In this document: positions 1-8,232 of the stretch, piece by piece
Layout: each line of letters begins with the position of its first letter
How positions within the stretch are numbered: the stretch's first letter is position 1
DNA from: a virus
IMG/VR virus record: IMGVR_UViG_3300025122_000009
Span: 1-64,000 of that record
Reading direction: 5' to 3' (one strand)
DNA length: 64,000 nt
Translations under genes and position numbers: made by a program
Notes under the pieces: generated by a model
Database searches by the model: none
The model's input: the letters and a program-made list of their open reading frames with translations, nothing else
What the model was told of the DNA's origin: nothing

Positions 1-2
1 TT

Positions 3-3000
3 GATGACGTGTATTCTCAAAATGGGACTGCTTTGGAAAGGTCAACTGGTCATTATGTCCTGGGCCAAGGAGGAGCCCAGGACATTTTTAGAGATTTTAT
101 CGGCAAAATTTGGACAAAAACTCTGGGCGCTTCCGGTGATCCTCAAAAATTAACCTTTCTTAATCCTAAAATGGGTGCAGATAGTGGCGACGTTTCCACA
201 AATATGCCATGTGATATATATGTGGATGCCGCGATGCTCGTGGGTGATAGTGGGCTGCCCGAATATAGGCAAAAATTATTTATAGATCCCGACATTGAAT
301 GGCTATATGATAATATAGTCCCCGAACTTTTTCCTGACAACGATTTCAACCAACAGGTGAAAGACGTGGTGCTTCAAGCTTTGAGCGATCCCACAGAGAA
401 GCTTCTCGGGGTTGAGACAAGTATTGTTAATAAAGCTACGACGATTATTGACCAGATCCGCACTTGGTGGATGGCGGTTCTTAAATTTGAAGATGCTCCT
501 GACACTCTGCCCGAATCGGCTATATTTAATCCGCTAATTGTCTATGGGCCGTCTTATCAAGATTACAATTTTGAGATGTCTACTCCATTTAGCATCGAAA
601 ATGCTAAAAAGATGTTGGGCTTGAAACCCCTTATTGCCCACATAAACCCGGTATATAATTTTTACATTAACGAATACGAATGTCGCTTAAAACAAGATTC
701 GTTCAAAGAACAGATAATTCCGAACTTGTATGCTTTTATATCATCATATATACCTGAAGATTATGGGAACCAAGAACACAAAACGAGTAAAAAATTTGAA
801 GATTTGATTAGCTTGGGGGGCCTGCTGGAGGGGTATGATGGGTCTTCCTTGGTCTCTACGCCATACCAGTTCGGCCCGGGCCAGAATTTGGTCCCTGCGG
901 CATCGACAAATTATTTTAGAACTTGGACCACCACTCTAGAGAAGGCCGATCCCGATCAGTTATTAATTTTGGGCCCGCTGGCCAAGCGATATACTAACAT
1001 TCTTTTTCCTTTAGATAATACGAATATGCTTCAGTATTATAACAAATTAAGATTTATGTTTCCCATGTTTAATAGCTTAAAATTTTCAACAGGCATATTA
1101 ACACAGTTCGGAGATTTATTTCGGTCTTCTAAGCTGGCTCAACATTTTATGCGCTTTTATGTGAGCTATGGTGATATGGGGCTTTTTGATGCATCGCAGC
1201 ATTCTATGCAGGACATAAAAAAAGAAGAGAATTTTGTTTTACAAGAAACGGCCTTGTCTGATAATGGTTCACCTACCACTACTACAACAATTATTAATGA
1301 TACAAAAATGACAGTTATGGATCTGCGATCTTGGTTGGCCACGATGGAGTTGATAGATCTTGTACCCGATGACAATGATATGATTCGTCTTGCTATGCCG
1401 CCTAATCATGAACAGCATTTTAACGAAAACGCTATTTTCATGACTACCAATAAGAACGAGGAGATGATAAATGTTAAATCATCTAACGAACTAGAGAGAT
1501 CCATATTGGCGTCCATACTTTATGGTAAAATTAGAAAAATTGCGAAATCTCATATGCGCCATTACAGCGAGTTGTGTAAAGGAAGCGGCGCCTACTCTGA
1601 AACTTTAATGTATAAGGTAGAGAAGTGGGTCGGTGATGAAGGCCAGGGCAACAAAGTACAGACATTCTATTTTCTCAATTCGAGCAAGTTAGATGTTTTA
1701 AATTTTATCGATACACAAGTCAGCTATAATATACGCTACACCTACAAAATTGCTGCGATTCAATTGGTCGTCGGAACAGAGTATCGCTATGATATGGCGC
1801 CTCAATTTGCGTCTGCGAAATCCCAAACAGGGGGGTATATAGACTTATGGGAAAGTGCAGAGCAAAAAGCGGCGGCGGAGGCGTGGGAAAAGCAAACCGC
1901 TGGAACAACCGGTGCCGCAGGAAAGGTTGGTCCTTTTCACAATTACGCCGATCCTGCCGTGCAGGAGATCATGGTCAACTGTGAAACACCGGAACTCATA
2001 AGTCCGTCGAACCCTTACTTCGGGTTAAAAGATCCGTGCGGCTGCGCTAACATATTGATTAAGGAAAATATAAAACAAGGGACGGACTGGGGGCCCGCAC
2101 AATTCTGCGCTGCCAGCATAGATGCTTGTTGTCCGGACTTGCAACCTCTGGGTGATAGTGATTCAAATGTGCCCCCGGGTCACGGCGGCAACCCCAGCGG
2201 CCACGAGACCAGCCCGGGCACCAGCGGTGCGGCTGCAACTCCCGGCATTATGGACCTTATTGATATTGGGACCACTTTGTTAACAGCCATCCCGGTTGTT
2301 TATAAACCAGTATTTAATATTGTCGAAATTCCATATTTTACGTTAGATGGCAGGATTTTAGATAAACCTCCCATCTTCCCGGATGTTAATATTGTTCCTT
2401 ACAAGGGTATAAACAATAAATTGTTGGTTAATTTAAACAGTTCTGTTGGTGAATACAAAATGATGCCTATCGCCTTTAATGGTGAGGAGGAAAAAGAATT
2501 TGGATTGATAAGGGAGGCACAAAAGATCACCGATCCTACAGGTCCAATAACTTTTAAATCTGATGACACGATTGCACATGGGGGATTTTTTCAGGTCTAC
2601 CGAACGGACAAAAGGCCAGAAAAATATAGCGATTTTGATAAGCACCTTAAGCATGCTTTAAGCAGTACGAGCCTTGGGTTGCGTGCCGAATCGGTTGCTT
2701 TTGTGGATGACATCAAGCCAAATAAAAAATATTACTATACTTTTAGAGTTGTCGATACGCATGGGAATTCTTCTAATCCAACGGAAGTTTTTGAGGTGGA
2801 GATGATTGATGATAACGGAACGGTGTATTTTAGACAGAGGATTATAGAATTGAAACCTCTGGAAGAAAAGGCGCCCTACCTGCCATTAAAAAAATATGTC
2901 CACATTCAACCAAGTTTGGCTCAAAGAATCATTAATGAAGAAGGATTTGGTAATGCGACCTCGGCTTTCGAGTTTAGCACTTTGAATGGCAACAAAGGAC

Positions 3001-3257
3001 CAGTAAAGCTGGGCGTGCAAGAAGAATCACTGTGGGGCAAACGGTTTAAAATTAGATTTACTTCTAAATCAACTGGGAGGCAGGTTGATCTTAATGTCAA
3101 TTTCAAGCTTACCAACGAGAGCCAAATGGAAAAATTGGGCAATCAAATAAAAGATGCCCAAGCTGTCGAGGGTGTACAAGCTTCTGGCGGTGGTCTAGTG
3201 AACCCAATTGACGAAGTAGATAGTGGCGCCCCGGCCAAACCACTTGAGGGGTGGTAA
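3..3257 (+). CDS. Large virion structural protein, 5' end outside window
   Basis: The reading frame is open from the left edge of the window, so the gene starts upstream and at least 1,084 codons are seen; the GTG at 9 is probably not the true start. I do not recognise the family. The C-terminal third contains a beta-rich segment (roughly nt 2560-2820, including YYYTFRVVDTHGNSSNPTE) that looks like a fibronectin type III fold. A Cys-rich stretch (nt 2030-2140, CGCANILIK and CAASIDACCPD) is followed by a Gly/Ser/Pro linker at nt 2160-2250. It is followed by three structural-looking genes. Its size and position suggest a baseplate or tail-fibre-network component. Role is inferred from context only. 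Confidence 0.7.
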   Translation, partial: DDVYSQNGTALERSTGHYVLGQGGAQDIFRDFIGKIWTKTLGASGDPQKLTFLNPKMGADSGDVSTNMPCDIYVDAAMLVGDSGLPEYRQKLFIDPDIEWLYDNIVPELFPDNDFNQQVKDVVLQALSDPTEKLLGVETSIVNKATTIIDQIRTWWMAVLKFEDAPDTLPESAIFNPLIVYGPSYQDYNFEMSTPFSIENAKKMLGLKPLIAHINPVYNFYINEYECRLKQDSFKEQIIPNLYAFISSYIPEDYGNQEHKTSKKFEDLISLGGLLEGYDGSSLVSTPYQFGPGQNLVPAASTNYFRTWTTTLEKADPDQLLILGPLAKRYTNILFPLDNTNMLQYYNKLRFMFPMFNSLKFSTGILTQFGDLFRSSKLAQHFMRFYVSYGDMGLFDASQHSMQDIKKEENFVLQETALSDNGSPTTTTTIINDTKMTVMDLRSWLATMELIDLVPDDNDMIRLAMPPNHEQHFNENAIFMTTNKNEEMINVKSSNELERSILASILYGKIRKIAKSHMRHYSELCKGSGAYSETLMYKVEKWVGDEGQGNKVQTFYFLNSSKLDVLNFIDTQVSYNIRYTYKIAAIQLVVGTEYRYDMAPQFASAKSQTGGYIDLWESAEQKAAAEAWEKQTAGTTGAAGKVGPFHNYADPAVQEIMVNCETPELISPSNPYFGLKDPCGCANILIKENIKQGTDWGPAQFCAASIDACCPDLQPLGDSDSNVPPGHGGNPSGHETSPGTSGAAATPGIMDLIDIGTTLLTAIPVVYKPVFNIVEIPYFTLDGRILDKPPIFPDVNIVPYKGINNKLLVNLNSSVGEYKMMPIAFNGEEEKEFGLIREAQKITDPTGPITFKSDDTIAHGGFFQVYRTDKRPEKYSDFDKHLKHALSSTSLGLRAESVAFVDDIKPNKKYYYTFRVVDTHGNSSNPTEVFEVEMIDDNGTVYFRQRIIELKPLEEKAPYLPLKKYVHIQPSLAQRIINEEGFGNATSAFEFSTLNGNKGPVKLGVQEESLWGKRFKIRFTSKSTGRQVDLNVNFKLTNESQMEKLGNQIKDAQAVEGVQASGGGLVNPIDEVDSGAPAKPLEGW

Positions 3258-3270
3258 TATAAAATAAAGG

Positions 3271-3300
3271 CACTATTTAAATAAAAATACTATTTAATAA
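3271..3300 (+). promoter_or_regulatory. Possible late-promoter motif, two copies
   Basis: The gap before the next gene holds CACTATTTAAAT (3271-3282) and ACTATTTAATAA (3289-3300). Closely related CACTATTTATAA-type words recur in other gaps before structural genes (5418, 28759, 37801). T4 late promoters are a single AT-rich -10 element read by phage sigma gp55, so a comparable element is plausible here, but the link is inferred. Confidence 0.4.
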
Positions 3301-3314
3301 AAAGAGGATAATTT

Positions 3315-4256
3315 ATGGCTTTTTTAGACAATTCTGGAGATATAATTTTAGATGCTGTTCTGACCGACACCGGTCGTCATCGACTGGCGATGGGAGATGG
3401 CAGTTTTAGGATAACAAAATTTGCTCTAGGCGATGATGAAATTAATTATGGCTTATATGACAAAAACAACGCATCAGGATCGGCTTATTATGATCTAAAC
3501 ATATTGCAGACTCCGGTCCTAGAAGCATTTACTAATAATACGTCCTTGATGAAGTCTAAATTAATTTCTGTTCCTCGAACAAATTTGCTCTATTTGCCCA
3601 TATTAAAAGTAAATACGCTTATGCCCGCTACTCAAATGTATTCTAATACGGAAAGCTATTTGGTGTTGGTGGACAATGATACAGAAGGTAAATATAGCAA
3701 CGAAGCCGGCGTTCTTACGGGGGAAAACCCCGGAGGCTCTGCCAAAAACTTTATTCGAGTTGACCAGGGGTTGGATACAACAGATCTTCCACCCACATTT
3801 CCATTGGATGCCGATTTGGTTGAAACCCAATATATTGTGGAAATAGACAACAGGTTTGCACAACTTTATACTCCGGAAGGGAACGGCACAGCGAAGGTCA
3901 GTTTTATTGATGATGATCAAATAGCAAGCTATTATCTTTCTTTTAATATTGAGACTCAATATGTAAAGACAACACCCAACGCACTGAAAACAGATGATGA
4001 CGGTGGCGCTGATAATGCTATTGATGGGCCGAGAGGAACAATCTTAGAGTTTAAATTGAAAGCATCGATTGATTTAAACTCTAGTACTTTCCTTTTTACA
4101 CAGCTTGGCGACGAGGTAAAGTACGATCTTGGAAAAGGGTGCCAGAATTTTTATTACATCGATTCAATTATTAGAATATCGGGCGCAACTACTGGTTATA
4201 GAATAGACATTCCAGTTAGGTTTCTTAAATGGAAAGAAGCAACGACAGGATGTTAA
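3315..4256 (+). CDS. Virion structural protein (hypothetical)
   Basis: This 313-residue protein starts at an ATG behind AAGAGG. Its N-terminus (MAFLDNSGDIILDAVLTDTG, then RHRLAMGDGSFRITKFALGD) is a distinctive opening that I associate with uncharacterised structural proteins of T4-like environmental phages. It has no signal peptide, membrane segment or recognisable catalytic motif and is rich in beta-strand-like sequence. It lies between a giant structural protein and two paralogous structural proteins and shares their late-promoter-like leader, so it is probably a tail, baseplate or fibre-attachment protein. Exact role unknown. Confidence 0.75.
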   Translation: MAFLDNSGDIILDAVLTDTGRHRLAMGDGSFRITKFALGDDEINYGLYDKNNASGSAYYDLNILQTPVLEAFTNNTSLMKSKLISVPRTNLLYLPILKVNTLMPATQMYSNTESYLVLVDNDTEGKYSNEAGVLTGENPGGSAKNFIRVDQGLDTTDLPPTFPLDADLVETQYIVEIDNRFAQLYTPEGNGTAKVSFIDDDQIASYYLSFNIETQYVKTTPNALKTDDDGGADNAIDGPRGTILEFKLKASIDLNSSTFLFTQLGDEVKYDLGKGCQNFYYIDSIIRISGATTGYRIDIPVRFLKWKEATTGC

Positions 4257-4289
4257 CTTTTAGGAAAATAAGGAAAGCAGGGAGAAACT

Positions 4290-5396
4290 ATGGCTACCAC
4301 ATATAAATCTTTTTTAAATAATGATGTAACATCCACACGGACTTTACTTCACGAGGCAATTCCAATTACCGGAACAATTGTTTCCGGAACATATGTTGAG
4401 ACCGCTACAGCTACTTCAAATATTAAAAATTATGCCCATGCTATGTTTCAATCGGTTTATGATTATCCTTATTTAAGTTCTTCGGCTAACCATATTTTTG
4501 ATCTTACATGTGGGTATCATTCTACTTCGGCGCTTTCTAAATCTTCCGTTGGAGGTGTAGGAGGTGCTTCCTCCGATCAAAATAAGAAAATTAATCTTTA
4601 CAGCCAAATGGCACAGATGCTTGTAGGTCATGATATTAGTGGGAATATTAGGCAGTTTGACCAAGATGGGGATCTGATTGCTGGCGGTAGAAAGATGAAG
4701 GAAGTTTTCTTTATCAATTATGCGCGCCTTTTGAATAAAGACGAAATTAAAAAGGGCTCTTATTCAATAACATTTTTGACGGGAGGTACGATTCTAGCCC
4801 CTGCGAACCCATTAACCATTACAGATTATAATGCCCAAAACGAATTCCGTGTTAATTCGCCAGCGGGAGAGTATGGTATCCTTTACACCTCTTCAGCTAC
4901 TCCAACTAGTGATGCCGGAGTGGGTCATATTTATTATCAGGCCGGGATTGTTGTTGTGACTGCCTCCGTTTTTAGTGGGCTTACACCCAGCAATATTATT
5001 ACTCCTACAGGGTTTTGTCAATTTGGAGATGCCGATGGAGGATATGATAGGGAGAACATCGAAAGAGTACTAAGTGGATCTAGTATTACCGCTTCTTGTG
5101 ACGGGATAAGAAATAGGTGGCAGGCTAATGCGTACAATAACACTACAGAACTAAATTCGACCATCTATTTTGCGAGAGTTAATCACAACGACTTTAACTA
5201 TAGCACAAATCCGACTTATCTCTCTTCTAGCAAGATTGTTGTAAAAAATAATACTTTTGATATGCCCGTTTCGTATATAACCACAGTTGGTCTTTATTCA
5301 GCTGATAACGAATTGCTGGCGGTGGCCAAACTATCGGAGCCTCTTAAAAAGCAACCCGATAACGAAGTAACTCTAAGAGTTCGCCTAGACTATTAA
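4290..5396 (+). CDS. Virion structural protein, paralogue A
   Basis: This 368-residue protein starts at ATG 4290 after an AAGCAGGGAG ribosome site. It shares a C-terminal block with the next gene: here STNPTYLSSSKIVV, then TTVGLYSADNELLAVAKLSE and PLKKQPDNEVTLRVRLDY; there SNNPTYIEYG, SRIGIYDEDKNLIGIAKVAN and PVKKTEDREFTFKLKLDI. The pair looks like an old duplication with a conserved C-terminal domain and diverged N-terminal parts. No enzyme motif is visible. The context is entirely structural, so a baseplate or tail-periphery subunit is the best guess. Confidence 0.75.
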   Translation: MATTYKSFLNNDVTSTRTLLHEAIPITGTIVSGTYVETATATSNIKNYAHAMFQSVYDYPYLSSSANHIFDLTCGYHSTSALSKSSVGGVGGASSDQNKKINLYSQMAQMLVGHDISGNIRQFDQDGDLIAGGRKMKEVFFINYARLLNKDEIKKGSYSITFLTGGTILAPANPLTITDYNAQNEFRVNSPAGEYGILYTSSATPTSDAGVGHIYYQAGIVVVTASVFSGLTPSNIITPTGFCQFGDADGGYDRENIERVLSGSSITASCDGIRNRWQANAYNNTTELNSTIYFARVNHNDFNYSTNPTYLSSSKIVVKNNTFDMPVSYITTVGLYSADNELLAVAKLSEPLKKQPDNEVTLRVRLDY

Positions 5397-5417
5397 AATT
5401 TTCCTTTTATGATATGG

Positions 5418-5430
5418 CACTATTTATTAT
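5418..5430 (+). promoter_or_regulatory. Possible late-promoter motif CACTATTTATTAT
   Basis: This word sits 15 bases before the start of the next structural gene and differs by one base from CACTATTTATAA, which occurs identically at 28759 and 37801. Its position before structural genes supports a late-transcription element; no experimental support is visible. Confidence 0.4.
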
Positions 5431-5445
5431 GCGAGGAATTTTTAA

Positions 5446-6633
5446 ATGCCTTATTATAAATTCGGTCCAAATGACACATTCTATAATAGAATAGAGACAC
5501 ACCCTCAGAAAGATTTTTTTATTTGGAATGGGAAGGTTTATTATGATTATAATACCGAACGAATAGGTCCGCTTTCAGGACAGCCAGAGAATAATGTTTC
5601 TTTGGGAAACATTAGCTTATATGAGCTAAATGTAGACCGCCCCTCTAACGCTTTAATTTACCCTTTCATAACCAAGGGGGGAAGCCTCACTTCTTTTAAA
5701 ACAATATCATTAAAAAGTTTTAATGCGGATTTTCAATATGGAGATATAATCAGCGGGAGCTATCCTTTAAGCGCCACTATTACAAGAGATTGGTCCGTAG
5801 CTGGCGCCGCCACCTCCTCTGCTTGTTCTTATAACATTTGCAAGCCCCACCTAGTCGCTCTAGAAAATACATTAAATTATTACACCTATTTGAGCCCTCA
5901 TTATGAGTACTCTTCTTCTTACGGGAACAAAGCCACACAGGAAATGGGCATTATATTTATTCCTTCTATATTTTATGGCTCCCATATAGAAAAGGGTAGT
6001 ATTAGTTTAAAATTTTATGTAACTGGAACATTAATTGGCGAGCTTCAAGATAAAGATCGAAATGGCAATTTAGTCGAAGTTAGCGGTTCGAAGACGGGGA
6101 GCGTAGCTGGGGTTGTGCTGTATAATGAAGGGGCGATGCTCTTAACTGGCAGTTGGGACTTGGATACCAGCCATACGGAAATATATACCCCGGGCGGAAG
6201 TGCGGAAACCCCCACTTGGAAATACTTTGGATGGACGGGATCTTTGGGGGCAACCACGGCACCCTCTTCAAGTTTCGCCATGTCATTTCGAGGAACAAAC
6301 TATGTGCCAGTTCGTACAATGTTCGCGAACGCGCCGAAAGGGCGTCTAAACCACTCAAACAACCCCACTTATATAGAATACGGCCAGAGCGGTTCTACAA
6401 CAACCCCCAAGGCCACCAAGAAGGGGTTTATGGAAGATAAGAATATTGATATCAAAAATACTGTTTCCAGTTCTTTTCCTGATCCTACCGCACCTTTCCA
6501 GAAGCAAACTTGGATTTCTCGTATTGGAATTTATGATGAAGACAAAAACTTGATTGGAATTGCCAAAGTGGCCAACCCCGTTAAAAAGACTGAAGATCGG
6601 GAATTCACTTTTAAATTGAAGCTTGATATATGA
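5446..6633 (+). CDS. Virion structural protein, paralogue B
   Basis: This 395-residue protein starts at ATG 5446 behind GCGAGGAATT. The C-terminal ~80 residues match the previous gene in pattern (NNPTY, GIYDEDKNLIGIAKV, then a charged KxKxxDxE strand ending in LDI). The N-terminal part begins MPYYKFGPNDTFYNRIETHP, an opening I associate with uncharacterised myovirus virion proteins. It is rich in Ser/Thr/Gly/Tyr, as fibre-like or baseplate proteins are. Two tandem paralogues suggest a hetero-oligomer or an attachment site for different fibres; that is inference. Confidence 0.75.
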   Translation: MPYYKFGPNDTFYNRIETHPQKDFFIWNGKVYYDYNTERIGPLSGQPENNVSLGNISLYELNVDRPSNALIYPFITKGGSLTSFKTISLKSFNADFQYGDIISGSYPLSATITRDWSVAGAATSSACSYNICKPHLVALENTLNYYTYLSPHYEYSSSYGNKATQEMGIIFIPSIFYGSHIEKGSISLKFYVTGTLIGELQDKDRNGNLVEVSGSKTGSVAGVVLYNEGAMLLTGSWDLDTSHTEIYTPGGSAETPTWKYFGWTGSLGATTAPSSSFAMSFRGTNYVPVRTMFANAPKGRLNHSNNPTYIEYGQSGSTTTPKATKKGFMEDKNIDIKNTVSSSFPDPTAPFQKQTWISRIGIYDEDKNLIGIAKVANPVKKTEDREFTFKLKLDI

Positions 6634-6639
6634 TATACT
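6631..6639 (+). promoter_or_regulatory. Possible extended -10 promoter before the RuvC-like gene
   Basis: TGATATACT fits an extended -10 element (TGnTATAnT) with no good -35 box upstream. Transcription would begin near 6646, which is the A of the next ATG, giving a leaderless or nearly leaderless mRNA. It marks the change from structural to replication genes. Low confidence because it rests on one short match. Confidence 0.3.
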
Positions 6640-6645
6640 TTTGGT

Positions 6646-7188
6646 ATGATCCTCGGACTTGATGTAAGCACAAGTATAACCGGTGCAACGCTTTTAGACG
6701 AAAATGGCAGCATTGTGCTGTGTGAGGCGTGGGATACAAGGAATAAGAATCGTTATGAGGATTTATTTGCCAAAGCTGATCAAATTCGTTTCAAATTATG
6801 GCAGATAGGGACTTATCATAAAATCGAAAAAATCTATATAGAACAGTCTCTTCAATCATTCCGGAGTGGGTTCTCCTCTGCACAGACACTTTCAACGCTT
6901 TCAAGGTTTAACGGGATTGTCTCGTGGCTTTGTTATAAGACACTAAAAACCAAACCAGAATATATTGCAGCTACATCAGCTAGAAAAACATGTGGCATAA
7001 AAATTGCAAGGGGCGAGAAAGCGAAAGAGGTGGTCCTAAAACATTTGCTTGACAACGAACCCTCCTTTAATGTAGAATATACTAAACATGGGAACCCAAA
7101 GCCGGGTTCTTATGACCAAGCTGATTCAATTGTAATTGCAAGAGCAGGGTATATTCTTTGTCAGAACAGCAAAAGCTCAACCTCTTAA
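6646..7188 (+). CDS. RuvC-like Holliday junction resolvase / RNase H-fold nuclease
   Basis: This 180-residue protein shows the RuvC arrangement of acidic residues: D6 in the first strand (MILGLDVSTSITG), E66 at the end of the second core strand (IYIEQS), and D157/D160 in the last helix (YDQADSIVIARAG). Family members cut four-way DNA junctions with two metal ions; in phages they resolve recombination and replication intermediates before packaging. The length fits RuvC (about 170). It overlaps the primase gene by 31 bases, so the two are translationally coupled. No ribosome site is evident before ATG 6646. In function it could replace T4 endonuclease VII (gp49). Confidence 0.85.
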   Translation: MILGLDVSTSITGATLLDENGSIVLCEAWDTRNKNRYEDLFAKADQIRFKLWQIGTYHKIEKIYIEQSLQSFRSGFSSAQTLSTLSRFNGIVSWLCYKTLKTKPEYIAATSARKTCGIKIARGEKAKEVVLKHLLDNEPSFNVEYTKHGNPKPGSYDQADSIVIARAGYILCQNSKSSTS

Positions 7189-8096
7189 GTGATGTCCTTG
7201 GCTGGCATTATCCTGCTGGCACAGAATATGTATTCCATTGTAAATTCTGTGATCATCACAAAAAGAAACTTTCCGTCAATATAGAAAAGAACAAATATAA
7301 ATGTTGGATCTGTGACACCAGCGGAAATGACATTCGTTATCTGGTTCGACGCTTTGGTGCTCGTAATCAATTGGATCAATGGGATGTGTTGACCAACCGT
7401 GTCAACTTATCTGGTTTCGATAACTTATTTGAGGAAGAAGAGGAAATTGTTGAAGAGACTATTAAACTTCCAGATGAATTCGTTTCTTTGGCTAATCGCA
7501 ACGTGCCTTATTCTGCTCTCATTCCAAAACAATACTTGAGGGGTCGAGGGATCACAAAGGAAGATATCTTAAAATGGAAGATTGGTTATTGTCCCAGCGG
7601 AGAATATGAGGGGAGAATTATTATTCCTTCTTTTAACATGGATGGTTATGTAAACTATTTTGTTGGCCGCTCTTATGGAGATAAGTTCCCAAAATATAAG
7701 AACCCTCCTGTTTCAAAGAATATCGTTTTCAATCATTTATATATTGATTGGTCCAAAGATATTATTTTGGTTGAGGGGATATTCGATGCGATTGTGGCTG
7801 GTGATAACGCCATTCCCATTCTCGGCTCGACTTTGAGGGAAGATGGAAAGTTGTTTCAAGAAGCCGTAAAAAACGATACTGTTGTATATCTGGCACTAGA
7901 CCCGGATATGGAACAGAAGACGCGAAAGCTTATTCGAAAGCTGCTTTCTTATAACATAAAAGTGTATAAAATTGACGTATCACCGTATGCGGATGTTGGC
8001 GAGATGACAAAAGAAGAGTTTCAAAAGAGGAAAGTTGCTGCGGCGTTTTTAAATGAAGAATACTACTTATTGTACGAAGTTATAAACTCTTTATAG
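7158..8096 (+). CDS. DnaG-type DNA primase
   Basis: This 312-residue protein starts with TTG inside the RuvC-like gene. An N-terminal zinc ribbon has paired cysteines C28-x2-C31 and C49-x2-C52 (FHCKFCDHH and YKCWIC). A Toprim domain follows, with LVEGIFDA near residue 205 (catalytic Glu) and ALDPDMEQK near 246 (the DxD pair). This is the layout of short phage primases such as T4 gp61, which make RNA primers for lagging-strand synthesis with the replicative helicase. The cognate helicase is probably the gp41/DnaB-like protein at 56336-57697. A sigma70-like box pair (TTGACA at 7049, TAGAAT at 7073) lies upstream inside the previous gene. Confidence 0.88.
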   Translation: MSEQQKLNLLSDVLGWHYPAGTEYVFHCKFCDHHKKKLSVNIEKNKYKCWICDTSGNDIRYLVRRFGARNQLDQWDVLTNRVNLSGFDNLFEEEEEIVEETIKLPDEFVSLANRNVPYSALIPKQYLRGRGITKEDILKWKIGYCPSGEYEGRIIIPSFNMDGYVNYFVGRSYGDKFPKYKNPPVSKNIVFNHLYIDWSKDIILVEGIFDAIVAGDNAIPILGSTLREDGKLFQEAVKNDTVVYLALDPDMEQKTRKLIRKLLSYNIKVYKIDVSPYADVGEMTKEEFQKRKVAAAFLNEEYYLLYEVINSL

Positions 8097-8107
8097 GAGG
8101 GTGTAAA

Positions 8108-8218
8108 ATGAGTGGTTTTATTCACAGGTTACTAAACTTATTCAATTCCCAACATTGCTGTTGTTGCTGCGGTTGCTGCGAGTGCCATGATTGCCTCGGA
8201 AAGTGCAACGCCAATTAA
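8108..8218 (+). CDS. Cysteine-rich 36-residue micropeptide
   Basis: An ATG at 8108 follows a strong TAGGAGGGTGT ribosome site and opens a 36-codon frame. The first half (MSGFIHRLLNLFNSQH) could form an amphipathic helix. The second half holds ten cysteines in 17 residues (CCCCCGCCECHDCLGKC). Nothing in the DNA looks like a simple repeat error; the Cys codons are mixed TGC/TGT. Such density suggests metal binding (metallothionein-like), a disulfide-rich peptide or a lipid-modified membrane peptide; I cannot decide. It lies between the primase and the first tagged internal protein and seems to share their operon. Confidence 0.6.
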   Translation: MSGFIHRLLNLFNSQHCCCCCGCCECHDCLGKCNAN

Positions 8219-8232
8219 AAAGGAAACAAAAA

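Noticed and set aside
7049-7078. TTGACA with TAGAAT 18 bases apart inside the RuvC-like gene
   Set aside because: Good boxes and upstream of primase, but lying within a coding frame it may be chance; mentioned only with the primase.
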